From Pictodentalium vernedei (Eukaryota; Mollusca; Scaphopoda; Dentaliida; Dentaliidae), in the NCBI GenBank assembly GCA_031216915.1, contig CM062289.1, positions 56,734,577-56,798,576 on the forward strand: 64,000 nt of DNA, in the 5' to 3' direction. The notes under the pieces are model-generated. The model saw only the letters and a list, made by a program, of their open reading frames with translations. It ran no database searches and was not told where the DNA came from. Made by a program: the position numbers and the translations under genes. Of this stretch, positions 10,500 through 20,689 are shown one piece after another (within the stretch, counting starts at the first letter, position 1; every line of letters begins with the position of its first letter).

Positions 10500-10760
10500 C
10501 GTAAATTGCAACTTATGAGCTTAAACATTCAATTTTCCTCCCCCCGAAGGCCAGCCGAACACCCACCAATGAGAGATAACCCCCCTTTCTTTTTCGGGCG
10601 TTTAGAAGGGGGGTGGGTAGTAGGGCTCCTTCACAATGACGGACGCCGAATGGGGTTAACACGAGCCCCCCCCCCCCCCCCCCCCCCGTGCTGTCCCCTT
10701 TGACGTGTTGCGATGAGCCCCCACCCCCCTTCCAATGGGTTAGCGATCCCTGCACATCAC
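10500..10760. repeat. GC-homopolymer-rich stretch
   Basis: Contains a 22-base C run (10666-10687), several CCCCC/GGGGG blocks and a loose inverted arrangement (CCAATGAGAG... and ...CTTCCAATGGG). Open frames across it are low complexity only. Confidence 0.4.
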
Positions 10761-11183
10761 CAGCAAGTCCAACAAAAGGAAAATCGTCAAATGCGAAAAG
10801 GACTGACTCGTAGCCAATCGGACCAGTGGATTTGTGAGCGAAAACGTGTGTGTTACCAATGACAAAACAAAGTAGATGATACCGACGAACGAACCAACTA
10901 ATGAAACTGAAGGTAAACGTGTAATGACGTTTAAAAAAAAAAAAAAAACCTTTAGGCATACTTACCAATTTGGGTTAAGAAATGATGAACATCACAGCGT
11001 GGTTGCCATTAACATCACAGCGCCGTTGCCACTTTTCACAACTGGGTTGTTCACTTTGACGGGCTGTGTTGGGGTTATTCTGCATCCGGGATCTGTCGGG
11101 ATAAGTTTTTTAAATCGAAGGGATATTGTTTAGGCTACGAGGGCCATTTCCTGGCGGCGTCAGAACAATGGGGCATCACTAGG

Positions 11184-11283
11184 NNNNNNNNNNNNNNNNN
11201 NNNNNNNNNNNNNNNNNNNNNNNNNNNNNNNNNNNNNNNNNNNNNNNNNNNNNNNNNNNNNNNNNNNNNNNNNNNNNNNNNNN
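11184..11283. other. assembly gap, 100 N
   Basis: Exactly 100 N, the usual placeholder for a scaffold gap of unknown length. Confidence 0.95.
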
Positions 11284-11443
11284 TACTGGTAAAATAGGAC
11301 CCGGCCACCAATGCATGGGGGTGAACGTCAACTAAAATGGGCAGCGAAGGTGTAAACGATTCGATAAATTTTACTTTACACAATTGTTGCTGTCACAATT
11401 AGCCTTAGTTGCAGAAAAGTGACCTTAACACCAATAAATCCTT
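11284..11443 (+). repeat. SINE family 2, 3' part
   Basis: TACTGGTAAAATAGGACCCG, AAAATGGGCAGCG and TGTAAACGATT match the copy at 25972-26215 and the fragment at the window's right end. The tail, GTCACAATTAGCC...AAGTGACCTTAACACCAATAAAT, is the one also carried by SINE family 1. Confidence 0.65.
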
Positions 11444-11592
11444 TTTTAACACTGTTGAGTAATGGGAAAAAACATTAAAGAATCTTCATCTCCCAAACCA
11501 CTGCTCCAAAAGCTTTCATATTTCAAATATAACATCTTTGGAACATTGATCACATGTTTGTTGAAATCAAATCCCCTGGGCCCATATTTGGC
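11444..11592 (+). repeat. 167-bp repeat fragment, left of inserted element
   Basis: Resembles the array at 30640-33350 (GGGAAAAACATTAAA..ATCTTC, then ..CCCTGGGCCCATATTTGG). It is interrupted at 11592 and resumes at 12892. Confidence 0.6.
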
Positions 11593-12891
11593 GGGAGGCG
11601 GGTCTTTTCGGCCTCGGGAACATTCGGCCTCGGGAACATTCGGCTTGGGAACATTCGGCCTCCGTTTTAAACTACGTAGACTAAGAGAGACACGGGTTAA
11701 GATGAGTTTAAACACCTTTATTACAACTAAAAACAAAAATAAATACAGCGTAATATACAATATAAAATACATTGACAGATATATTGACAAATACAAAATA
11801 CAATTACACTTTAAATATATACTGGGGACAGAACCTCAAATATCTAGATGTAGTTAAATCATTCTCTTTATATTTCTCCCATGCTTCCTCTAACTTCTTG
11901 GATATCTTTGTTGTTACAATTTCCAAATCGCCTTCAACCACATTCACCCTCGCAATCTTGGCCTCGCCTAATAAGGTAGGTATTAGCAAGTAAGTAAGCG
12001 AGCCAGATTGATGTTGGACAAATGAAATGAAAAGTTTCTGCACGCCAAAGGCGCACAGGAACGATGTGGGATTGAAATCCCCTGCGACCTCGAAATGGAA
12101 GATGGCTAGGAATTTTGCATAGCTACAAGAGTTCTGTTCCGTGATGTTGGACTATTTTCATGATACACTTATATATGTGAGGATTTGTTTTTACGCTAGA
12201 AGTGTTCAATAAATGTTCAAAGAAACCGTGAAAAACGGTATAAGATAATCTATCTCATCAATGACAATTACAGTCCACATAAAAGGTTTAAGGGTCCGTG
12301 GTAACTGTAAAAACAGTATATGATCTCCTAATCAAGTGCTATCAAATCAATCAAGATTCAGTCGCCCTATAAAAACTCTGCATCAGTATCCCATCAAAGC
12401 CCAGAAACTTTAATCACAACTTCATGCAGAAGAACTTATGAAAACAATTTTTTTAAGGTGAGTTGTGCCAAACAACATCCAAGAAGAAACATATCATTTC
12501 GGGTTTGCATGTCGGCATTGGAACACATATATTGTCATTCTGTTGTTCAGTTCAGTGGATTTTATACAATGGACTTTATATTTCATTATTCATTATGGAT
12601 TGGTCTTGTGCTTAATATATTTCTGCTTTAGGAAAAAAGGTAGGTACGCCGTATATATTATTCTTTAAAACAATACCCTAGACAACCTCCTAATATAAAA
12701 AAAAACAAACAAAATGAACTAAAAAAATGATTTTTTAAAGTTATTTTTCAACTCCCAAACTCCCAAAATTTTTTACCAAAAGTGGGAACATTCGGCCTCA
12801 AAAGTGGGAACATTCGGCCTCGACTGAGGCCGAATGTTCCCAGAAAAATACCTGGGGCCGAATGTTCCCGAGGCCGAAAAGACCCGGACCC
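11593..12891. mobile_element. 1.3 kb inverted-repeat transposon with GGCCGAATGTTCCC ends
   Basis: Ends are inverted repeats starting GGGTCTTTTCGGCCTCGG and carrying several head-to-tail GGGAACATTCGGCCTC units (three on the left, about four on the right, some inverted). TATTTGGC flanks it on both sides (11585-11592, 12892-12899), and the uninterrupted repeat has that word once, so it is an 8-bp target duplication. The size suits hAT or a similar class. Inside is one protein-like open frame on the minus strand. Superfamily not assigned. Confidence 0.6.
11804..12151 (-). CDS. unrecognised 115-residue open frame inside the inverted-repeat transposon
   Basis: Not recognised. The frame is open from a stop-like TAG (12152-12154, also a possible splice acceptor AATAG) to a stop at 11804, with no ATG, so it would need splicing. 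The first half is hydrophobic and aromatic (SYAKFLAIFHFEVAGDFNP..FLCAFGVQKLFISF). The second half reads like an ordinary soluble helix (LGEAKIARVNVVEGDLEIV, SKKLEEAWEKYKEND). Codon choice looks coding. It may be the last exon of a transposon gene or captured host sequence. Confidence 0.35.
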   Translation of the reverse strand, partial: SNITEQNSCSYAKFLAIFHFEVAGDFNPTSFLCAFGVQKLFISFVQHQSGSLTYLLIPTLLGEAKIARVNVVEGDLEIVTTKISKKLEEAWEKYKENDLTTSRYLRFCPQYIFKV

Positions 12892-12899
12892 TATTTGGC

Positions 12900-13160
12900 T
12901 CGCTATGGGAGTTCAAATTAGTGCAATATGAGGAATGTTCTTTAAAAATCTTCTTCTTCAGATACAGTGATCAGAAACTTTTGATATTTGGGTTTGCAGC
13001 TTCCTTGGGGGGGGGGGGGGGGGGGGGGGGGGATTAAAGTTTGTTCAAGCCAAGTCCCTGAGTTCATATTTGGGCTTCCTGAGGGAGCCCGAATTATAAC
13101 TTGGTTCAATATGAGGAATATACTTCAAAAATCTTCTTCACATTCACCAGTCAGATTCAG
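12900..13160 (+). repeat. 167-bp repeat fragment with poly(G)
   Basis: Two partial units (GAACTT..TTTGATATTTGG.., CAAGTTTGTTCAAGCCAAGTC) of the family seen at 30640-33350. A 26-base G run (13007-13032) sits inside one unit. Confidence 0.65.
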
Positions 13161-13829
13161 ATTCATATTTTTTATTTTGCGGTATAATTATACATGCACA
13201 ACAGATTTGATTACATGGTTATTATAACAATACATAATGCACATGTATATACCGCACGGAGATGACATAGCCAGATTGGCTGTCTACCTGTCGCCTCCTT
13301 GTAATAAATATGTTATGTACACGGTACTGCAAATCGACGTGGAATTGAATTATTATTAAGTGTGCAGCCTCACCTTCGACATCCATCAAGATTTAGTACT
13401 ATTTTAAAATCTGTTTTGCACTCCCGGTGGCTCGCTGTGAAAGGAAACGGGACGAGATACTCAGAGGTACTTCAAACTAGGAAAAAGATGTGTATGACGA
13501 TTGACCTGGTAAAAGAGGCAATAATTTGAGCAAAATCTATATAGACCTGGGAATGATAGTGGTGGCGTTCAGTGCTCAAAATAACTGTTTTTCTTTGCCT
13601 AGCAAAATGCTACACATTTCCAATAAATGAATAGCATTTTGTAAAAATTACATAGCTATTTTTGTATACCAGAGTTATGTTATGCTGTTTTGTATTGAAT
13701 TCTTCTAAGTAGATAGAATAGTTTCCATCCATTTCTGGGCATTTCCAAATGATCTGCAACACATGAAACATTTACTATGTTTTTTTTAAACTGAACTGCC
13801 TTTAAGGGGTTGCATGGACTTGGATATTT

Positions 13830-14039
13830 TCAAATGGCATCTTGGTTGTTAAAAAGAGTTCTCAAAATGGAAGTTGGGATTTTTAATTTGATGGGCTTGA
13901 AGTTATTTTTAATGGATATTTTATGCAAAATGTTGTAAAAACAGGAAGAATTTAAACCATTAGAATTCATCTTACATATGAAGTCGCAAATGATGCTTGA
14001 TGGAGAGTTAATCTGAGTTATGCCTGGAATGTTCCACAA
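13830..14039 (-). other. short frame conserved in both hAT-like copies
   Basis: A 69-codon frame (MWNIPGITQINSPSS...) also open in copy B at 40271-40480, with mostly conservative differences. Given that the whole element is conserved to a similar degree, this is more likely chance openness than selection. Confidence 0.15.
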
Positions 14040-14096
14040 TCAGAAGTAAAGCATCAGTGAACTAGTTTTCAAATTTGTTTGCAAATTTTCATTTAC

Positions 14097-14162
14097 ATTT
14101 TGCGATACAAGATAATCAACTGCAGCCTAATAGGCTGCAGTTGATTATCTTGTATCGCAAAA
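14097..14162. repeat. hairpin of the hAT-like element
   Basis: TTTTGCGATACAAGATAATC... and its complement meet at CTGCAGCC-TAAT-GGCTGCAG. The same hairpin is in copy B at 40537-40602. Subterminal hairpins are common in MITEs. Confidence 0.8.
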
Positions 14163-14489
14163 TGTTATACATACATGATATACTCGCCCAAAAAAGAAAG
14201 TGTGCATTGCAGAAATTGATCAAACTCCAGAAAAATAATTTCGTAGGTGTAAAGAGTGTTAACCTGTTCATGAATAAGTTGTATTGAACACAAAAACAGC
14301 TTTCCCCCCGTTAAAATTTCATTAACGTTAAATGACATGCTGCACGTTTGTGAAAAGGCATGTTTTGCACGTGGAGAGTCTGAAAATTCATGCAGCAGTG
14401 TGAATCCTTGGGTATTTAAACACTAAGTAAGGCCTTCCTATCGTTCACATTCAAACTTGCGCTGCTGTTTAAAACGACTCCACATTAGC

Positions 14490-15041
14490 ATGCCAAGATT
14501 GACAATGAATCAACGACTCCTTGCCCTGGTTATAATTAGAGCTGGCAGAACACACAGAGAGGTTGCCCAGCATTTGAACTGCCACCGTAACACTGTAGAC
14601 AGGCTAGTCCATCCGCATCGACATGCACAACATGATGACGTTCGAGACCGACCCCGCTCAGGGAGACCCCGAGTTACCACCCCTGTACAAGATCTGTATA
14701 TCCGTGTCGTCCATCTCCGGAACCGGCAACAAACGGCAAACGACGACAGCCAGGAACATCCCTAACCTGAGACGGATACATCCCTCAAACAGTAATCAAC
14801 CGGCTGAGAGAATACGGCTTACATCTTCGAAGACCTGCAAGTCCGATTTTGACGTTACATCATCGTAGCGCTCCGACTGCAGTAGTGTAGAGTAGGGTTA
14901 GGGTTAGCCTAACCTAATCCTAACCTAACCCTAACCTAACCCTACCTAACCTAACCCTAACCCTACCCTAACTTGTTCACTTCCATGAGGCGTAGAAGCA
15001 CAGCAGTAGTCGATGCAGACGGAGGTCATACCAGATATTGA
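14490..15041 (+). pseudogene. Tc1-like transposase, core deleted
   Basis: ATG at 14490 starts MPRLTMNQRLLALVIIRAGR, followed by a helix-turn-helix (REVAQHLNCHRNTVDRLV) and an RPRSGRPRVTT motif, the paired-like DNA-binding region and GRPR AT-hook-like motif of Tc1 transposases. Frames shift near 14740, and the similarity continues (RRIHPS.VINRLREYGL) to about 14890. The DDE core is absent. After the telomere-like patch the typical C-terminus, MRRRSTAVVDADGGHTRY then stop, is intact at 14985-15041. Cannot transpose by itself. Confidence 0.8.
14892..14972. repeat. interstitial telomere-like repeats
   Basis: About 80 bases made of TAGGGT units followed, after a switch of strand, by CCTAAC/CCCTAA units. 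It lies exactly where the transposase core is missing when compared with the copy at 51827-52461. Confidence 0.8.
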
Positions 15042-15764
15042 GTGTGTGACTTTTGTGTTTGACCTTATTGTCTTTGACTCTCCATGGCACCAAGAGTATT
15101 CGTCGTAGCGTAATGAAATTTCTTGTGTTGATCACAAATTGATTCATCTGTGATTGAATACAATTTCCATGAATGAAAATGATATATATCTTTTTTTAGT
15201 GTTATTCTTTAGCATGCACACTTTCTTTTTTGGGAGAGTATAATCGAACAATGTGTAGCTTTTTGCAAGTTTTGCATAGCAAAAAGCGACGCGACACGGC
15301 TTATTTTGAGCCCTGGTGGCGTTGGTGCAAGAAGTATCTACGCATTACAGTCGGGGCAATAAGGATTGTTACATTGGACATTAGCAATATATGATGACAG
15401 CAATTTGAATTTGAATTTTCTTTTGAATTCATTACGGTTAATGAGGTTATGAGGCTTATCCAATGATCTTGTCTGTGTTTTGCTTACCCGTATGTGGCCC
15501 CGTTTGCCTAGTGTTCATATATGATGGGTTGCGTAAGATACTGAAGTACTTATTCATGGACTGGGGAAGTATATCTTGTTTCCAGTCGAACATGAAAAGG
15601 CAGGCCTGTAATATGAACATATCATCCACCTCAAGAATTTTATCTTTTAAGAACAGAGGGTCTGTATGCGAATTAAATTTTTTGTTGTTTTTTATTGGAG
15701 TGAACGTTTTGTAATGTGAAAAGTTTTCTTACTGTGCTTTTGATATTTGCTATACAGTATCCTT

Positions 15765-16375
15765 AGGGAGTTGAGATTCAAGTTTGTTCAAGCCAAGTCC
15801 CTGGGTTCATATTTGGGCTGGAAAATGTTGGGTCCGGACGTAGAAATTTTGGACCAAAATTTGGGTTTTGTTTTATGCGTTTTGTTAAATTTCGAGACAA
15901 AAAAATTGGGGTCTGGTTTGGACTTGGAAAATTTTGGACCAAAATCCGGAAATAAGTTTTTTTGTTTTTTTTTATGCGTTTTGGTCAATTTTAAGACAAA
16001 ACATTTTTTTTTCTTTCTCATACTGAAAATTTGGGGTCCCGGTGGGGAAATCTGGAAAGGAGTTTTTGTTTTTTATGCGTAAAGGTCAATTTGAAGACAG
16101 AAAAAAAACAATTTTAGCCTGAAAATATTTTGTTTGTGCCCCCCCCCCCCCCCCCCCTCAAAAAAAAGAAGAAAAAACTTTTTATGCATTTATCTCAATT
16201 TTGTGACGAAAAAACTGCAGGAACTGAAAAATGAAGGAAAGTCACTTCATTTAGTTGGTGTATGTTTTTTTTAGGAGGAGAGGTTGCAACTTATTCAAAT
16301 CAAGTCCCTGAGTTGATATTTAGACTATCATGTCAGGTGAGCACCCTCGGGTCCTCTAGGGCCTCTTGTTTTTTT
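15765..16375 (+). repeat. 3' part of the 'TCAGGTGAGC' tandem-repeat element
   Basis: Starts in the repeat phrase GATTCAAGTTTGTTCAAGCC and ends with ATGTCAGGTGAGC...GGGCCTCTTGTTTTT, identical in layout to the end of the element at 29937-33455. In between are three to four degenerate units of about 100-106 bp with TTTTATGCGTTTTGGTCAATTT and an internal C run (16139-16157). Confidence 0.65.
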
Positions 16376-16640
16376 AAATAGGGCTCTTTGATTTTTCGGT
16401 TCTTTTTTAAAAACCGAAACTGAACCATATTTCTGCCAAACCGCCGAATTCTTTAACTGAGAATTTGCTTTTGCTTTTTATTTCCTTTCACAGATCATAT
16501 TTGATTGTGGATGTGGAAATTGCACTCTTGTGATTTTCAGTTACTTTTTTCATTTCTAATTCCAGAGGTGGTAATGAAATATTTCCCTTCCAAATCAACA
16601 TCATACGGTGGCTGATTTAGGACACTCAAATATTCATTTT

Positions 16641-16893
16641 TATCTCGTTATAACGAGATACTATCTCGTTATAACGAGAAAACATCTCGTTATAAACGAG
16701 AAAGTATCTCAGTATAACGAGAAAACATCTCGTTATAACGAGAAAACATCTCGTTATAACGAGAAAGTATCTCGTTATAACGAGAAAAAAATCTCGTTAT
16801 AACGAGAAAGTATCTCGTTATAACGAGAAAAGATCTCGTTATACCGAGAAAAGATCTCGTTATAACGAGAAAAGATCTCGTTATCTCGAGATA
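16641..16893. repeat. palindromic satellite TCTCGTTATAACGAGA
   Basis: About twelve units of roughly 20 bp. Each is itself a palindrome (TCTCGTTATAACGAGA) plus a short A/G linker. Both strands stay open as low-complexity frames, which are not genes. Confidence 0.9.
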
Positions 16894-16924
16894 AAATCAC
16901 GTGACTCTGATGACATGAAACATA

Positions 16925-18049
16925 TAGCCTCCACCACCAAAACAGTTTATATATCTCGCGGGTGTTTTCAATATTCTGGATGTAATACATGGGAAAAATA
17001 CCTACCCACCCTCACCCCCACCCCCAAGCATCCCAACCATGCCCGTGAAATACCGCTCCTCTCCCTCGCACATGTTGTCAACGATAATTACGATAAGCGC
17101 ATATAACTCTCATACCAATAAACACAGAAAATGAGATGGAATTCACACAAACAAATGAAACAACTAGCGTAATAAACTCGCTGCCCCCCCCCCCCCCCCG
17201 CCCCTCCCCCACACCGTATGTGGAACACTTTTTCGACACACGGCACTCAAAACACGACTATAGCCTCAGCCCCAAAACAGTGTACATATCTTACGCGTGT
17301 GTTTAATACTGTGAATGTAATACACGGGAAACACTCCTACCCCTCTCCTTCCCAAAGCATCCCACCAATGTTCGCGAAAAACCTCCCCTCCCCCTCGCAC
17401 ATGTTATAAAAGATAATTATGACAAGTGTATTTAACGCTCATACTAAAAGAGCAAGGACAGGGACGTGAGAAGGGTAAAAAAAAAAAATATTGGGAGAGG
17501 GGTATCAAGGCGGAGATCCGTGCAAAAGGGGCGCCCATTGTGCTGACAGTAGCATGATTCGAGTCGCGCAGTGGCGAGGTAGGGGAGAGCACCAGATGTG
17601 GTATCCCCTTCTCGTTGGCGGGGTCCTGGGGCCCTTCCCTGGGAAAATTTTGAAAAATATGAGGGCCAAAACTCGCGTTCTCAGTGATTCTGAGGCCGCT
17701 GAGACACTACCAATTCGAATTATCTGCTTGTTTCGTAATTAGGCTAGCTTCTGAATTTATCCGTTTGGTCAACCTCTTCGTTTGTGATTTGTTTTGGACT
17801 GACTTCAAACATCTCCACGAGTTCAATCGGGACCATGGGTTAATATTTTTTTTATTTGATTTTTTTTTTTTGGGGGGGGGGGGGGTGGTAAATATCCCCC
17901 TTACACCCCCCCCCGGTTTAACGCCACTGAGAAAGGATGGAAAACAGAAAAATGAGATGGAATTCACACAGACAAATTAAACAACAAAAGCGTAATAAAC
18001 TTACTGCCACCCCCTCTCCACACTCTTCCCCCCATACACAAGGAGAGAT

Positions 18050-18092
<43 letters not shown>

Positions 18093-18240
18093 TTGGAATT
18101 TGACGACTCTTTCAGCAGCCAGGGTCATGTCGTGTAATCTAGTTCTACGGGTGGAGGAAGAACCGAAGAATCGGAGAGAACCACTGAGCAGCGGCGAGCA
18201 ACCGTCGAACTCTCCAACGTACTAACCCGGTAGAATTTGA
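16925..18240 (+). repeat. left arm of a giant inverted repeat
   Basis: Reverse complement of 19405-20676 with indels. The arm has two related sub-units (16925-17190 and 17220-17460, both with AAAACAGT.TA.ATATCT and ..GTAATACA.GGGAAA), a middle segment (17490-17830, GGTATCAAGGCGGAGATCCG ... TCGGGACCATGG), a third copy of ATGAGATGGAATTCACAC (17952), and a reversed SINE 3' part at the inner end. C/G runs lie at the sub-unit joints. Confidence 0.8.
18048..18095. repeat. (TTTA)n microsatellite
   Basis: About twelve TTTA units, the reversed A-rich tail of the adjoining minus-strand SINE. Confidence 0.9.
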
Positions 18241-18285
18241 GTTACATATAGAGTTCTAACGCAAGTTGAAGACGACAGTATATAG
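18050..18285 (-). repeat. SINE family 1, 5'-truncated, minus strand
   Basis: Reverse complement matches the SINE 3' half (CTTCAAC..TTAGTACGTTGGAGAG..GGTTGCTCGCCGCTGC..CTTCCTCCACCCGTAGAACT). It mirrors the SINE in the other arm of the inverted repeat. Confidence 0.75.
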
Positions 18286-18335
18286 CTTCACAAAAGTGAC
18301 TTTAAACACCAATAAATAATTAAATAAATTCCCTA
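18286..18335 (+). repeat. SINE tail fragment
   Basis: AAAAGTGACTTTAAACACCAATAAATAATTAAATAAA, the shared SINE tail, plus orientation. Confidence 0.55.
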
Positions 18336-18419
18336 TACCAGTGATGACTATAGTCGTCATGCTTCATATTCCATGTTCAGCTCAATCTGTCAGTGAACAA
18401 AACGAGAAGTTTATTAAAA

Positions 18420-18703
18420 AAACTTTAGTGCTGAAGCGGCATGGGGGGTGGGGGTGGGGTGGGAGGGGGACACTCCATCCAATAACATCGACCCCCACCC
18501 CCACACAAAAATCAAACTGCCACTTATAATTCCCAAACCTCCCTTCTCTCAAGATGCCCAGAATGGGCCCCAGAGCATTATAATTTGAAAAAAAATCACA
18601 CCCGGACCCCACCAATGGGAGGGCGTACCTCCCAAACTCTCCGTCCCCTGCCTCAAACCTCGAGACATGCCCGTGGTATGTCGTTTTGGATCCTCGCGAT
18701 ATT

Positions 18704-18738
<35 letters not shown>

Positions 18739-18740
18739 CA
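18420..18740. repeat. GC-homopolymer-rich stretch, 29-base poly(C)
   Basis: Contains GGGGTGGGGGTGGGG, CCCCCACCCCCAC and a 29-base C run (18708-18736). Open frames here are low complexity. Confidence 0.5.
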
Positions 18741-18904
18741 CACACACAATTTGGGATCCTAGCTCAACACAGTAAAAAAACAATTTTCTAGAGCTTCAGT
18801 ATTCATGCATTACGTTATTGTTATATTATATACACCATTTAATTCTATTTCTAAGAACTGCACAAGTTATCGGTATACCGTATATATTGGCCTAATCATG
18901 ATAA

Positions 18905-19151
18905 CCCTTTTACCCACCGCAGCGACACAAACCGTACGTGTAATATACAAAATTCGCAACTCAAAATTTATGTTCATAATTTTTTCTCCCAAACCATAGT
19001 TTATGATATCACATCGAAAAGTGCCCGACGAGTTCGTTCAAATGAGTGTCATAAGCCGTTTAGTTTGGAAGAAAAAAATGAATTTCAATTATTTTTTGTG
19101 TAAAAATAATTGTGGGTCAACTATTGTCTTCAACTTGCGTTTGGTAAAAGG
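18905..19151. mobile_element. TTAA MITE copy 3, diverged
   Basis: Left end ACCCTTTTACCCACCG; right end GTTTGGTAAAAGG followed by TTAA (19152-19155). The core palindrome is recognisable (ACCATAGTTTATGA..TCATAAGCCGTTTAGTTTGG). Confidence 0.6.
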
Positions 19152-19203
19152 TTAATGACACCATAATGTGTTCCCACGACAAACATGTACAGCTACCTAC
19201 TAT

Positions 19204-19555
19204 ATAATTATGAGAGCGCGGTAGCTCATTTGTGAGAGTATCGAGCTTAAAACATAGAGATCGACGGTTCGATTCTGACCCGCGTTGTGCCTTTAGGCAA
19301 GACACTTAATCCCAATTGTCCACGTGGCCTGACGTGGGGTCACGGTGGCATTATGTGCTAGGGCGTACTGCACGTCGATGGTGCACGTGCCTTCAACCGC
19401 TGTAACTCTAATTCTGTCGGGTTAGTATGTTGGAGAACTTGACGGTTGCTCGCCGCTGCTCAGTGGTTGTCTCCGGTTCTTCCTCCACCAAGGGGAACTA
19501 CCCTACATGACATGCCCCTGGCTGTTTGAAAGCGTCGATAATAAATAAATCTCTC
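19204..19555 (+). repeat. SINE family 1, near full length
   Basis: tRNA-like head with box A-like TAGCTCATTTGTGAGAG and box B-like CGGTTCGATTCTG. The body has TTGTGCCTTTAGGCAAGACA and GCGTACTGCACGTCGATGG, followed by the usual CTTCCTCCACC block and AATAAATAAA tail. Its 3' half forms the inner end of the right arm of the giant inverted repeat. Confidence 0.8.
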
Positions 19556-20676
19556 CTTGTGTGTGGTGGTGGTGGTGGTGGGAGGGAGGGGGGGGGGCGG
19601 CAGTAAGTTCATAAGGCTATAGTTGTTTAATTTGTCTGTGAAAATTCCATCTTATTTTCTGCTTTTCATCCTTTCTCAGTGGCGTTAAAACCGGGTAAGG
19701 GTGGGGGGGGGGGGGGGGGTAGGAGGTATTTACCACTCCATCCCACTTCTTCAATAAAAAACATTATTAACCGATGGTCCCGATTAAACTCGTGGAGATG
19801 TTTGAAGTCAGTCCAAAACAAAACACAAACGAAGAAAATTAATCGAGCGGAAAAATTCAGAAGCGCGCCTAATTACGAAACGAGCAGAGAATTCGAATTG
19901 GTAGTGTCACAGCGGCCTCAGAATCACTGAGAACGCGAGTTTTGGCCCTCATGTTTTTCAACATTTTCCCAGGGAAGGGCCCCAGGACCCCGCCAACGAG
20001 AAGGGGATACCACATCTGGTGCTCTCCCCCGCCTTGCCACTGCGCGACTGGAATCATGCTACTGTCAGCACAATGGGCGCCCCTTTTGCATGGATCTCCG
20101 CCTTGATACTCCTCTCCCAATATTTTTACCTTCTCACGTCCCCTGTCCTTGTTCTATTACTATGAGCGTTTAATACACTTGTCGTAATTATCTTTTACAA
20201 CATGTGCGAGGGGGAGGGGAGGTATTTCGCGGACATTGGTGGGATGCTTTGGGAAGGAGAGGGGTAGGAGTGTTTCCCGTGTATTACATCCACAGTATTA
20301 AACACACGCGTAAGATGTGTACACTGTTTTGGGGCTGAGGCTATAGTCGTGTTTTGAGTGCCGTGTGTCGAAAAAGTGTTCCACATACGGTGTGTGGGGA
20401 GGGGGGGGGGGGGTGGGCAGCGAGTTTATTACGCTATAGTTGTTTCATTTGTTTGTATGAATTCCATCTCATTTTCTGTGTTTATTGGTATGAGATTTAT
20501 ATGCGCTTATCGTAATTAACGTTGACAGCATGTGCGAGGGAGAGGAGCGGTATTTCACAGGCATGGTTGGGATGCTTGGGGGTGGGGTGGGTAGGTGTTT
20601 TTCCCATGTATTACATCCAGAATATTGAAAACACCCGCGAGACATATAAACTGTTTTGGTGGTGGAGCTGAGGCTA
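19405..20676 (-). repeat. right arm of the giant inverted repeat
   Basis: Mirror of 16925-18240. An 83-codon frame on the minus strand (19869-20120) matches one on the plus strand of the left arm (17491-17742) at most positions, which reflects the duplication and is not proof of a gene. Runs of G (19702-19718, 20402-20413) sit where the left arm has runs of C. Fragments of the same family recur at 52562-52760 and 53105-53215. Confidence 0.8.
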
Positions 20677-20689
20677 CACTGTTAAAAAA

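Larger units (their letters stand above)
14181..15240 (+). mobile_element. Tc1-like transposon copy A, internally deleted
   Basis: Terminal inverted repeats TACTCGCCCAAAAAAGAAAG and TACTCTCCCAAAAAAGAAAG (inverted), with TA/TATA at the borders. It contains the start and the last 18 codons of a transposase but not the catalytic core, which is replaced by telomere-like repeats at 14892-14972. It sits in the hAT-like element, whose other copy serves as the empty site. Confidence 0.85.
13570..15315. mobile_element. hAT-like non-autonomous element, copy A, with nested Tc1-like element
   Basis: Ends are CAGTGCTCAAAATAA and, inverted, CAGGGCTCAAAATAA. It is flanked by the perfect 8-bp duplication GTGGCGTT (13562-13569 and 15316-15323), the hAT hallmark. 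It carries a 30-base-arm hairpin (14097-14162) just inside the right part and no transposase of its own. A Tc1-like element (14181-15240) interrupts it; copy B at 40013-40687 lacks that insertion. Confidence 0.85.

Noticed and set aside
10513-10968. 151-codon minus-strand frame
   Set aside because: Runs through C/G homopolymers and poly(A); low-complexity artefact.
11135-11383. Frame across the N gap
   Set aside because: Unknown bases; the flanks belong to SINE sequence. The same applies to frames crossing 52462-52561.
14892-14972. A true chromosome end
   Set aside because: Only about 80 bases, degenerate, changes strand, and lies inside a transposon with normal sequence on both sides.
16608-16990. 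Overlapping frames on both strands
   Set aside because: Low-complexity translation of the TCTCGTTATAACGAGA satellite.
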